A stretch of DNA of 64,000 nt from Dolomedes plantarius (Eukaryota; Arthropoda; Arachnida; Araneae; Dolomedidae), in assembly GCA_907164885.2 (NCBI GenBank), contig OU015495.1:4817308-4881307 (forward strand), written 5' to 3'. A program made the position numbers and the translations under genes. Positions 1 to 9,837 of this stretch are shown here, piece by piece. The number at the start of each line of letters is the position of its first letter. The stretch's first letter is position 1. The notes beneath the pieces are model-generated. The model was not told the DNA's origin and searched no databases. It saw only the letters and a list, made by a program, of their open reading frames with translations.

Positions 1-561
1 TCCTTGATTTTTATCTTCTTGCGTGCCCCAGGATTATGGAATTTCAAGGTCATTTTAAATTATACGAAAACATGTTTTCAATGGTGTCCTTTTTATTTTA
101 AAATGAACCATCATATAAACTTAAGATCAATCAACTTGCTGGTTTCAGTGAATAGGATACTGAGTGAAATTTTATTCGTTTCCGTTCTCCAGCTTTCATT
201 ATTACTGTATTTCACGACATTCAATTCTTTGAAGCATGGTTTCCGCCCGAGATTCCCTGAGGTAGCTTCGAGTTTAAACCTCCTCCTAGTTCTGCTACTC
301 TTTTCATGGGCGGCTCTTTTCATATCTTTCGCGGAAGAAATTCCTGTCGTAAATGAAGAAATTCTCAAAGAATTACTTGAAATTTCTTTCGACCATGACT
401 CGTTTGGGGAAAGGATATGTCTGACTATGCAAATGCAAAATGATCTCTACCTCACTGTGAGTGGGACCCCGATAAGGAAAGGTACATTTATGGTCGTGCT
501 TGGGACGATAATAGCTTATTCATTTTTGGTAAGATCTTTGTCAGATATCACGTCGAAATGA
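1..561 (+). CDS. Gr-like chemoreceptor copy 1, C-terminal part only
   Basis: This is the C-terminal half of a seven-transmembrane receptor, cut by the left window edge. The frame is open from base 1 and ends with SLSDITSK at the stop (559-561). It aligns with copies 2-5 over the last three or so membrane segments, sharing NEEILKELLEI, HDSFGERI and IRKGTFMVV. A likely role is as a ligand-gated membrane chemoreceptor in sensory cells; this is inference from family resemblance. It is the most divergent copy. It lacks the Met of the shared SGM-PIRKG motif (3-base deletion), carries about two extra residues in the segment after SWA (LFISFAEEI), and has RAPGLWNF where the others have YATISWH. All indels keep frame, so it may be functional or an early pseudogene; the missing 5' part decides. 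Confidence 0.7.
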   Translation, partial: SLIFIFLRAPGLWNFKVILNYTKTCFQWCPFYFKMNHHINLRSINLLVSVNRILSEILFVSVLQLSLLLYFTTFNSLKHGFRPRFPEVASSLNLLLVLLLFSWAALFISFAEEIPVVNEEILKELLEISFDHDSFGERICLTMQMQNDLYLTVSGTPIRKGTFMVVLGTIIAYSFLVRSLSDITSK

Positions 562-1390
562 GCACCCCTTGCGGAAAAGACCTGTGGAATGGAAAGAGTA
601 CAGTCTTTATTTTGAGATGCACAATTTTCTGGCGGTTTCTGTGATATTTGATTAAATTATAGCTGATACGACGGCCATTCTTCGTGAAAAATGTCAATGG
701 ACTTTGAGCTAATGTTCTATTAAAAAAAACCCCGCAAGATTCTATCTTACAGTACGAATCGGCCTGCATGGAGCTTGCGGAACAGATTATGTTTATGTAT
801 TTTTCAGTTCATTCTTCAACAGTTTTAGGTGTCTCGGACGTATGCATAAGGTAAAGAGTCACAACATCTGATATACTTTAGGTGAAACTTTAACTGTAAC
901 GATTTACGTCCTCTCTCGGTTGATGGCACTTTCAACTGTACAAAAATCATCCCTGTCTTCATCGACAGCCAAACTTCAATCGAACTTCAATACATAACTT
1001 TTTAAAACTTCACGGCCGGACGATGGCAGATAGGCTACGGCTCTGGCATTCGGTACCAGAATCTGTGGGTTCGAGTCCTATTTTTGGCATGGACGTCGTA
1101 GCCGTTCGGAATCGGCTTTAAGCAGTAGGTCCCGGTCTAATTAGCCCTCGCGTAGCAAAAATTGACCATAGCGCTCCAAACCAAACCAAACCAAACCAAT
1201 CAATCTTCACGAGGATAGTAACAATGTCAGTACTTGGCAGAATGAACTTGATTATATATCATTCTTTGTCTGCAATAGATCTTGAATCCCGGAAACAACT
1301 GCAGTGCAATAGCTTTTGCACGTAACTGAACTTACCCTCTAAACAAAGCTGGACATTTATGTCTGAATATCTGTCATTTTCCTTCATTTA
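562..1390 (+). repeat. 3' flank of array unit, copy 1
   Basis: Non-coding DNA that aligns with the 3' flank of copy 3 (17184-17960) and less well with copy 5 (37028 onward). A shared block around 840-960 contains TGATATACTTTAGGTGAAAC. It is broken by a SINE at 1014-1204 and ends where the LTR element begins. It shows that the duplicated unit extends well beyond the coding exon. Confidence 0.65.
1014..1204 (+). mobile_element. tRNA-derived SINE
   Basis: An internal RNA polymerase III-type promoter is visible: a box A-like stretch near 1029-1045 and a box B GGTTCGAGTCC near 1069-1079. The 3' end carries CCAAA repeats (about 1178-1200). It is flanked by the 6-bp direct repeat CTTCAC (1008-1013 and 1205-1210). 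The homologous flank of copy 3 lacks the insertion, which supports the boundaries. Confidence 0.75.
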
Positions 1391-1394
1391 CTTT

Positions 1395-1628
1395 TATTAG
1401 CTCTTTCGTTCAGAACTAATTTCTTATCGTTGGAGAATGGGAGATAATAAACTTTTACTTTAACAACCAATAACAAAGATTTTATTTGAAAATACTTAGC
1501 GGCTCGCCGTATACGTGCGATGCCATTCATTTTACGTTTTTTTCTCTCTACGCATGCGCTTATATTATTGCTGAGGTCTTTGACATGCTGCCATCTATTG
1601 ACCCTGATGACACAGAATTTAGATTACA
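1395..1628 (-). repeat. 3' LTR of the Ty3-type element
   Basis: About 234 bp, aligning with 6631-6888. On the minus strand it begins TGTAATC and ends CTAATA. Compared with the other LTR it lacks about 23 bases near 1552, between the repeated CTAC motifs. It carries several substitutions, which suggests an old insertion. Confidence 0.85.
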
Positions 1629-1879
1629 TTCGGGCATCCTGACTGAGAATTGCCCTCAATTCGTACATGGTTATAACACTACTGAAGAATACAACTTAAA
1701 CATTAAACACTTAAACATACAACTTAAACAATTAGATATAAAACAATGTACAAGGAAACAAGATAACACATGGTATTCAAAGTCTGTCTTTTGGATAACG
1801 TCCTAAGTGAGTCCTTCTTAAAGTTCAAAAGTTCTTAGGTAAAACTTAAAACTTCATTACCCGATCTTCGGAGGTTGTT

Positions 1880-2991
1880 ACAGGGTGATGACTTGGACTA
1901 AGTTAAGGTGGTTCAGGAGGTTCTGCACTGGGATCCTCGTTGCCTGAATCGTCATTGTCTTCGTCTTCATATTGAGATATAGCCCATGGCTTGAGTTGAC
2001 TGACGTGAGCTTTGGTGGTGTAGAATCATCCTTTCTGTTTTTCCTCCAGCTGAGTAACCCTGTTTGTGTCGTTCGGCAGTGTTTCTGTAGTTATCAGTGG
2101 TCCTCTATATTTCGCCTGCGTCTTCGTAGGTTCTCCTGTTGGTTTTGATGGACGTCTGACAACTACTATTTCCCTGGTTCGTATGTCATAGTTCGACACC
2201 TTTTCTTGTCATATTCTTCCTTCATTTTTTGTTGCTTCTTTTCGATCTCTTTACGTGTTTTCTCTTGAATTTCTTTCGGGACTTCCCATTTTTCTGCGTC
2301 TGCGTCTGCAACTTTCCTGAGGAAACCATCATTGAATCTGGGCAAGTAGACATGTAGCATCTCGAAGGGAGTTTTATCTGTGGCTTTGTTAACTACGTTG
2401 TTTAAATTTCTTTAATTCGTAAGTTCCAGTCTTTATGACGTTGGTCCTTTATTGATGTCTTTATTGTTGATAAGATGGTTCTATTAACTCACCCTACTAT
2501 GCCATTACCTTGGGGATGTTGCGTAGAATTTAAGGTATGATGAATTCCGTTATCTTGGCAGTATTGTTCGAACTGACGAGACGTGAAGCACGTACCTCTG
2601 TCGCTGACAATTCTATCTGGTAATCCAAATTCTTCAACAAAATTTTTGAGAGCTTTTAAGACATGTTGCGATGAAGTATTCTTGACTGGAAAGAGTCGTG
2701 TGAATCTGGTGAAGTTATCAATTATTAACAGCAAGACTTGATTTCTTGAGAACTTTTCACAAATGGACCCAGATGATCCATGCGTATAAGAGAGAAAGGT
2801 CGTTTTCCTGGCTTTATGGGGTGCAAATAGCCTTGCTGTTTTCCTCCTGGTACTTTGTTCATCAGGCATTCAAAGCACATAGATATATGTCTTTGTAAGT
2901 AACGCTTCATATAAGGGAACCAATATAATTCTTTAATTTTGTTGGCAGTTCTGTCGACTGAGAAGTGTACCATCAGATCATGAAACTTCAC
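1880..2991 (-). pseudogene. Integrase and pol C-terminus, Ty3-type (broken)
   Basis: Integrase joins retroelement cDNA to host DNA. Visible parts, in minus-strand order, are a zinc-binding HHCC-like region ending CFEC (near 2865), a first catalytic Asp in RMDHLGPF, a second in IVSDRGTCFT, and the third-residue region HPQGNGIVG. The position where the family has the catalytic Glu reads GGG (Gly), and the next codon is TGA (2489-2491). The C-terminal tail resumes at 2360 and runs to about 1880, with GEPTKTQAKYRGPL and an acidic end. Several frames are used in succession. The product cannot be active. Confidence 0.85.
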
Positions 2992-2999
2992 TGGGGTAC

Positions 3000-3483
3000 T
3001 TTTCCTCGTGCTTTTGGGGATTACGTAAAGTAGCTTTTCTTTTCCCTTCTCTTTAACTTTTCTATATAGCTTATTTCCTTTAAAAACACAGTTGCATACT
3101 TTCTGTTTGTCGTCAGTTGTCCTTTCCTACTCATCTTTTCGAAAAATGTCTATTAATTTCCTTAATTCTGGGTCTGCATGTTGTATTATCAAAACTTGTT
3201 CTGCACTAAGTGTAAGACAAACTTCTAAATTTCGTTCTTTTATGCTTGTCATAGTGTCTTCTGGCTCTTGTCATAGTAATCTAGCTTACTTGAGTGGTAA
3301 TTCTTTTCTACATCAGTTGTCTTCTTACTTACGCAATACACCAAACGCCATTATTCCTCGTCTCCACGTTGAAGTAGCATTCCGCTTAATCCATCTGAAC
3401 TCGCATCTGTGTGTACTTCCGTCTCTAATGTGGGATTATAGTGAGCTAAAGCTGGTTGATTACTAAGAATTTCTTTCAAGGCT
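3000..3483 (-). pseudogene. Degenerate RNase H / linker region of pol
   Basis: This stretch lies between reverse transcriptase and integrase, where Ty3-type elements carry RNase H and a linker. No open minus-strand frame of useful length remains. The call rests on position; I could not pick out RNase H catalytic residues with confidence. Confidence 0.4.
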
Positions 3484-4349
3484 TTATAAACCATTCTTCT
3501 GTTCTTCTTTCCACTCAAAATCTTTATTTTTCTTAGTTAATCTACTCAACGGTTCGGCCTTCTCCACGTACTTAGAAACAAAACGCCTAAAAAAACCAGT
3601 AAGTCCTAGAAATCTCTTTACTTCATAAATATTCTTAGGTTTAACGTATTCTTCAATAGCTTTTATTTTCGTTAGACCTGGCTTTAAACCATCGGCATTT
3701 ATAACAAAACCCAAGAATTGTACTTCCTTTTTACCAAATTCGCACTTAGCATGTTTAAGAGTAAGTTTCGCTAATCGTAGACGTTCCAAAACTAATACTA
3801 ATCTTTCAATCTTGTCCTTCCAAGAGAAAACAGTTATGAGGATATCATCTAAGTAACAAACAACTTTATTAAGAAATAACGGTCCTAGTACTTGATACAT
3901 TAATCTTTGAAACTCTGAAGGAGCATTAACCATTCCAAAAATCATTTTCTCGAATTGTCCGGTTTCGTCAGGTGTAATAAAGGCTGTTTTTTTCTTCGCT
4001 TCCTCCGACAATGGAATTTGCAAGTAACCGTGAGCTCAATCCAAGGTGGTAAATAATTTAGCACTCCTCAAACTTTCCAATAATCATCTATTTTTAGCAG
4101 AGAGAATTTATCCTTTACCGTTTGATTATTAAGGCGGCGAAAATCAATAACTAATCTGTGTTCACCTGTTTTCTTTTTCACTAACAAAACTGGACTTGCG
4201 TATGGTGATCGTGTTTCCGAAACAATCTTGTTATCTTTCCATTCTTTTACTATCTGCTTGATAATATTACGCTCAATAGCATTCGTTTTATATGGTCGGG
4301 AGCATACTGGTTTACTACCTTCTATCTCTTTAACATCCATGAAAGTCAA
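3484..4349 (-). pseudogene. Reverse transcriptase, Ty3-type (broken)
   Basis: Two adjoining minus-strand frames carry the polymerase. The N-terminal piece (4349-4068) has YASPVLLVKKKTGEHRLVID followed by FRRLNN. The second (4023-3484) has FGMVNAPSEFQRLM, the catalytic YLDD motif, and FLGLTGFFRRFV, typical of Ty3/mdg4 polymerases. Between them, frame changes and a TGA inside the LDLAHGYLQ-like segment (about 4030-4040) break the gene. The enzyme would copy element RNA into cDNA in cytoplasmic particles. Confidence 0.9.
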
Positions 4350-4879
4350 ATCTGTGCAGCCTAATTCATTTAAATTAAATCCAAAGCAGTCCCTATATTA
4401 ATTCAAAAAACGAACTATATTTTGTTTTTGGTCTTCAAGTAACGTCTCACCGAATTTAATTTGTTCTAAATTTATAGGTTCTCGTATCTATAGGTACTGA
4501 TGTCTAGAGGTTCTAATGATTGTGCTTCATTAACAAAACTTATATTATCCATATACGACTTTAAACTGAAATCGTCCACTAATTACGCATTACCAACATT
4601 TTGATTTCTATTTACTATAATATTCCTATCCCTGGTGTTGATAACTGGTACAACTGTTTCCCCTTCCTTGACTTCTAATAATAAGTCTAAATTTTCACCT
4701 TCTCCCCTAATCATAATTAAACCATCATTTAAATCTTCAGTCTCCGCTTTGACAAAATTTATACTATTATTCACAATTTGTACTGTTTCAGTTACTTTTA
4801 ATTTAACCGTTGGGTTTTCCTCAATAATTTCTAAATTAACGAATGGGTAATCTTTCGCATATCCGATACGTAGGTTTTC
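4350..4879 (-). pseudogene. Degenerate protease-RT linker
   Basis: A minus-strand remnant between the protease and polymerase segments. A 63-codon frame (4774-4583) and scattered stops are visible. It fits the linker of Ty3-type pol but has no diagnostic motif. Confidence 0.4.
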
Positions 4880-5728
4880 TCAAACCTTAGTATATGCTAT
4901 GTACGGTAAATCGAGGAATGTTCTTCCAACTAATAAATCAACTGGTTGTGTACTGTCTGACACGAACAAAACAGTAACGTCTTTAGCCATAGCATTGTCT
5001 ATCTCCAAATCCATAACTGCTACACCTAGACTTTGCGAAACAGGGTTAATTTGGTTTCCAAACGAATAAAGATCCTTTTTAGACGGAGTAATGTTTAATC
5101 CCAACTTTTTAGCAACTGACATTTTCATTAAACAAATACTACTTCCTGTGTCTAACAACACGCTAACGCTTTGTTTGTTTATCATTGCTCGGCGTAGATA
5201 TTTGTCTGGCGATAACGTTTCACAATTACCATAAACATTCAGATTTTCGCTCCGCGTCTCGTTCGTTTTTGTGCAAAACTTTCTCACGTGACCGCGCTTT
5301 CCGCAGTCCTTGCATGGTAGAATGCAGTCTTTGCTAACATGGCTGTATTCGTTGCAAGCAAAACATTTCGGTTGTCCTCTGTCATTACGTATCGAAGAAC
5401 TAAATACTTTATGAGTTGCAATTTCTTTTTCATTGGCCTTAATTAAGTTGACGTTCGCGTTTTTGTTCTGAAACTTGGTGGAATCGAACCTATGTGAATT
5501 ACGATTACTCATCCTATAATTTGAATGCGGGTAATATTTAAAATCATCACAATAGTTAGTATGCTTCATATTTCTGCTTTCGCTATTAGTTTTAGATCCC
5601 GATTGAACATTTTCATATTCGTCTAGTCTTTCGGCTAGATCATTCGCTTTAACAAACTTAGGCCAAGAATCAATGAAATGTTCACGCAACGTATTTGGAA
5701 CTCGCTTTTTAAATTGATCTGTAATCAT
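4880..5728 (-). pseudogene. Gag C-terminus with two zinc knuckles, and protease
   Basis: A 282-codon minus-strand frame. It contains two CX2CX4HX4C zinc knuckles in tandem (CFACNEYSHVSKDC and CKDCGKRGHVRKFC, near 5370-5270), the nucleic-acid-binding signature of nucleocapsid. Downstream is an aspartic protease with the active-site motif LLDTGSS (near 5160). The protease flap and the second conserved block (LLVGRTFLD) are also recognisable. It is open but separated from the upstream gag frame by stops. Confidence 0.85.
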
Positions 5729-6059
5729 AAGTTCTTTTAGGGACTCAAGGTCATTTATACTTAATCCTGTTAGCCACTCATTAAAATAGGTGCGTAATTC
5801 AAAAACAAAATCTGACCACGTGCCCTTTACATCTTTAACACAGCTGACAAATTTTTGTCTAAAATCTTTGGGGCTTAGTTTATGTCTCTAACAATAAATT
5901 CTTAAAAAACATATATTCATTAATTTCCTTTTCTGATTCTCTCGCAGTTAGCTGAGTAATTTCAAGATGCAAGAGCTCTAATAAGTGTGTCACATAGTCA
6001 CTCTCGATAAGTCCTATTCGGTTAGCTTGCCTTTCAAATAATATAAATGACGCTATATC

Positions 6060-6491
6060 TCAGTCTTTTAAGTCAAATTTCTGCATTAAATTTCTCAAAT
6101 CGATAGAGTTCTTGTTTACTTCTGGTACACGAACATTACTTTCCGCCTGAGAAATTATTTTATTCTGACTCTCGATTTTCAATTTATCTAATTCACAAAC
6201 TCGTTTTCGTTCAAATTTATGTAATTTCTGTTCGTCTATCTTATTCTGACTTTCAATTTTCAATTTATCTAATTGCAAAGCTCGTTCAAATTCAATTTTT
6301 AGTGATTCCCGTTGGACTTTTTCGTCAACTAATCCTGCTAATGCTTCTTTAACAAACGGTTTATCATAATTTTTGCTTTTGGTTTTAATTTCCTTCAAAA
6401 TAACTATTGTACTATCGATAGGGACATTCTCGCCCAACTCAAAAGCTAACTGAGTTAAATCACACTTTTTATATCTGGCTAAATAAGCCAT
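6060..6491 (-). pseudogene. Gag N-terminus, charged coiled-coil type
   Basis: A 143-codon minus-strand frame starting MAYLARYKKCDLTQLAFELG. The rest is rich in Lys/Glu heptad-like stretches, including the repeated peptide LDKLKIESQNKI, so a coiled coil is likely. Its first residues resemble the N-terminus of the gag frame at 31025 (MAFIGKGRKADLILLATELT), which places both elements in one broad group. The link to the downstream gag frame is broken at about 5730-6060. Confidence 0.7.
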
Positions 6492-6630
6492 TTGTTAGAG
6501 TATAACATGTATTCAAGCTTAAAACGTTAGGTTCAATCTCAATACAAGTAAAACAGTTTCAATTTCTAAAACGAAACATTTACCTTGTTCGTTCACGTTG
6601 TCAGGAAGTTCTCTAATCCCTCTTCTGAAA

Positions 6631-6888
6631 TATTAGCTCTTTCGTTCAGAACTAATTTCTTATCGTTGGAGAGTGGGAGATAATAAACTTTTACTTTAAC
6701 AAACAATAACAAAAGATTTTATTTGAAAATACTTACCGGCTCGCCGTATACGTGCGATGCCTTTCATTTTACGTTTTTATCTCTCTACCGTTGTCTACAG
6801 TACTATATTACGCATGCGCTTACATTACTGCTGGGGTCTTTGACATGCTGCAATCTATCGACCCTGATGACATAAAAATTTGATTTCA
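6631..6888 (-). repeat. 5' LTR of the Ty3-type element
   Basis: About 258 bp. On the minus strand it starts TGAAATC next to the target duplication and ends CTAATA at 6631. This is the promoter-bearing LTR for the minus-strand element. It retains the roughly 23 bases lost from the partner LTR. Confidence 0.85.
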
Positions 6889-6892
6889 CTTT

Positions 6893-8342
6893 ATACATTT
6901 TATAGCTGTACGAATCACTGATTTAATAATGCCATGGAATTTATTTAAAGCACAATTCTCCCATTATTGGCGAGAAAGAAAGAAAAAAAGGATGCGTTCC
7001 GAGGTAGAAAAACTTCTTATGTGCGTTATATTTTTATAACAGAGATCACTGCAATCTGGCTTGGATTCATTTGGAGTAAATTTGGAATTTTCATAATTAT
7101 TCTAACTATTATAATTTCCAAGGATATCATAGTAATAAAATGGTATTACGAATCTATGATTTCAGGAAATAAAGGCTAACTTCCCTATGTTGTTAGCATT
7201 TTATCTCTTAGCATCTTGTGTGATTGTGTGAGACACCATGCTTTTAAACCGAATTGCAGTTCTCTGAACTGCAAGCTAAATTTAAATAAATATTGTGTAT
7301 CTTTCAGAGTATAGTTCAAGCATTGCACATTTTATGTGTTACATTCACATTAAATACTCTTATTAGTAGTTTTATACAGTTTATAGAAATTCAAACATTC
7401 GTTTCATGCCGCAAAACTATTATTGAGAGTCATTAGGGAAACATTCAAGTCCTATTTTCTGGATATAAAGTATCCTTTGAAATTTTTAATGATTATTATT
7501 AAGAAAAGCAATAATTTGAGTCCATTCATCTTCACAAATAGAATAGAATCGACAGAATAGATCACAACTTTACGATCCATTATGCTTTAATATTTTGATA
7601 TTAAGTTAATTTGTGGATTTCCATTTGCGTAATTGCATGCACAAATATTATTGTAATATATTTGAATGCATGTTCTTTGTATGGTTGGCAATCAATGGGA
7701 ATTATCGATAAAAAAAAATTCCGCATGACATGTTTACGAAAGAAGTTGTTTACATTTTGTTTATGAATTAATTTTCAAAAAAATATATTTCATCTGATTA
7801 ACACCACAAATTGAATTCATGTTAGAGTGAAGTACATTGTCTCGCACTCTCAAACAAAATACAATGGAAAAATGTAACAAAATGAATCAACTTTTCCACA
7901 TATTAATTTTAAAAGGCTTTTATCATGAAGATGCTTAGAGCACAGCTGCTGCATCAAGTAAAAAAACGATTTGACGTTGTACATTGTTCGGATATTTAAA
8001 AATATATTTATACCATTATTTTAAATTCTAAATTTTATAAAACCTTGAAATGTGAATAATAACAACGCTAATTTTACAATTCGTTCTTCGCAAATCTTGA
8101 AATATGAAAAGAAATCTGATTTAGGACGGCTACAAATATAAGTTTAACATAAATAGCAGTTTGTTCGTCACGAAATAAAGAATGATATTAAACATCGTTA
8201 TTCTTTTTGAAACTAAAGATAAAATAGCTGACTATCTGAAAATTACAGTGTCTGAAAAAACCCATTTATAGATAGAAGAATAGATGATTGACAAGTTGCT
8301 TATGCTTAAACCTTTAAAGATGGAAATATCTGAAGTATTTAA
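6893..8342 (+). repeat. 5' flank of array unit, copy 2
   Basis: About 1.4 kb that aligns with 17980-19418 (copy 4), 12885-14577 (copy 3) and, in its right part, 34620-35860 (copy 5). It includes a very similar 115-bp block at 7066-7180 and 18137-18252, and closer to the gene a block around ATTGAATTCATG (7811-7822). Conservation across copies could mean a promoter, a 5' exon plus intron, or simply recent duplication. A short frame (6967-7179) is discussed among the findings. Confidence 0.6.
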
Positions 8343-9521
8343 GTGCGTGCATTGCATGATCTAACAGCGAATATGACTAACTCAAACCAACTCTTTACAA
8401 GTTCGGATTCGACAAACAACGTTCAGAGACTTTACGATCCCATAAGGTATTGTTTCATGATCTCAGGAATTGATATTTTTGAAAGGAATGATAAAAGGCA
8501 CAGAAAAGTGAAGTATATTTTTGTAATTATATTTTATGTTATTTCGGTATTATCGGTATTAACGGGGATAATCTTAATTGGATTTTTATTTAATGGTATC
8601 ACACAAGAAATGATCTCTTCGATCTTACTATACCATTCTGGCATCGCTCTTAGATACATGCTGTACAAGAGGAGAAATGATATAACTCAATTAATGAAGC
8701 TATTGTGCAGTTTCAGTCTGTCAAAAAAGTTTGATACTGATATAAAAACATTTAAAAAAAGATTATATTTCTTTTGTATAATCACCGTGTCATTTTCTGT
8801 TGCACTTATAGCAACTAATATTACGATTTTGCTAAAAGAAGAACAAAATTTTCCTTACTCGAATCCGATAGTTGACAGCCTAAGTTCTGCAAAAAATCAT
8901 CTGGCAGCAGAAAGTTACTTTACCGCAATAATACTCTTCACGAATTTCTCCACCTGCATTCATTCCTCTTTTATTTTCTCGTTTTTATACGCCACGATAT
9001 CATGGCATATGATGCTCATATTAAATCATACGAAAAATTGCTTTCAACAGTCTCCCTTTTCTTTTAAAATGAACCATCAGAAATACTTAAGAGCAAGCAA
9101 ATTGTTGGATTCAGTGAATCGGACACTTAAAGAAATTCTACTCTTTTCTGCTCTCCAGCTATCATTGTTACTATACTTCACGGTATTTGGTTCTTTGAAG
9201 CGTGGTTTAAAACTTGATCACCGGGCGATAGCTTCGAGCATAAATCTTGTCTCAGTTCTTCTGCTTTTTTCCTGGGCCATGTCTTTCGCGGCAGATATTC
9301 CTGATATAAATGAAGAAATTCTCAAAGATATACTTGAAATTCCTTTCAACCATGATTCGTTTGGAGAAAGAATATCTCTCACTTTGCAAGTGCAGAAAGG
9401 TCTCTACCTCACTGTAAGTGGGATGAACCCTATCAGGAAAGGTACCTTTATGGTCATGTTTGGGACGATAATAACTTATTCACTGTTGGTGAGATCTTTG
9501 TCAGATATATCGTCAAAATGA
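8343..9521 (+). CDS. Gr-like chemoreceptor copy 2, intact
   Basis: An open frame of 392 codons in one exon, matching the usual 350-450 residue size of arthropod gustatory receptors. Seven hydrophobic segments are visible at about residues 57-82, 88-106, 141-164, 190-225, 263-285, 296-316 and 366-386. The last contains TYSLLVRSL, at the position of the Gr family motif TYhhhhhQF, with the Q and F replaced. A role as a ligand-gated cation channel at the membrane of taste or smell neurons is known for the family and inferred here. The frame opens with GTG after an in-frame TAA (8340-8342). The first ATG is codon 11 (8373), but residues 1-10 are conserved in all copies, so the real N-terminus may come from an upstream exon spliced at the AG at 8342-8343. 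Confidence 0.8.
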   Translation: MRALHDLTANMTNSNQLFTSSDSTNNVQRLYDPIRYCFMISGIDIFERNDKRHRKVKYIFVIIFYVISVLSVLTGIILIGFLFNGITQEMISSILLYHSGIALRYMLYKRRNDITQLMKLLCSFSLSKKFDTDIKTFKKRLYFFCIITVSFSVALIATNITILLKEEQNFPYSNPIVDSLSSAKNHLAAESYFTAIILFTNFSTCIHSSFIFSFLYATISWHMMLILNHTKNCFQQSPFSFKMNHQKYLRASKLLDSVNRTLKEILLFSALQLSLLLYFTVFGSLKRGLKLDHRAIASSINLVSVLLLFSWAMSFAADIPDINEEILKDILEIPFNHDSFGERISLTLQVQKGLYLTVSGMNPIRKGTFMVMFGTIITYSLLVRSLSDISSK

Positions 9522-9837
9522 GTATCCGTTGCGCAAAAGAACTATCGAAAAGAACTACAATCTTAACGTTCAGATATAAAACATTCTAGAAGATTCTATG
9601 ACATTTAATTAAATTTTTGACGATACCATGGCCATCCTCCCTGGAAAATATCAATGGATATTTTAATTTAAGATAATGCTTATTATTGTAATAGAACAAT
9701 TTTGAAGATAACAGTTTTAAGTTACATATTAATATTATATGTTAAAAAATCAGTAAGTTTCTATCTTACAGCTAGAGTCGACGTACATAGAACACGTGCA
9801 AATGAATATATATCCACACTGTTTATACCGCCATTTA
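9522..9837 (+). repeat. 3' flank of array unit, copy 2
   Basis: Aligns with the DNA after copy 4 (20592-20795) and the start of the flanks of copies 3 and 5. Shared stretches include a block around ACCATGGCCATCCTC (9627-9641) and one around TCTATCTTACAG (9759-9770). It is cut off at about 9838 by a Tc1-like remnant. Confidence 0.6.

Larger units (their letters stand above)
1395..6888 (-). mobile_element. Decayed Ty3/mdg4-type LTR retrotransposon
   Basis: A 5.5-kb element on the minus strand with LTRs at both ends, flanked by the 4-bp target duplication CTTT (1391-1394 and 6889-6892). The related empty site near 17970 (CATTTACTTTGTACATTC) confirms the ends. Reading the minus strand, the order is gag-like, zinc knuckles, protease, reverse transcriptase, integrase, the usual Ty3/mdg4 order. 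All frames are interrupted by stops and frameshifts, so it is not autonomous now. It lies between Gr copies 1 and 2 and accounts for most of their extra spacing. Confidence 0.9.

Noticed and set aside
111..368. Minus-strand ORF under Gr copy 1, with similar ones at 16739-17044 and 20153-20458
   Set aside because: It recurs only because it lies antisense to the conserved receptor exon. The substitutions follow the plus-strand reading frame.
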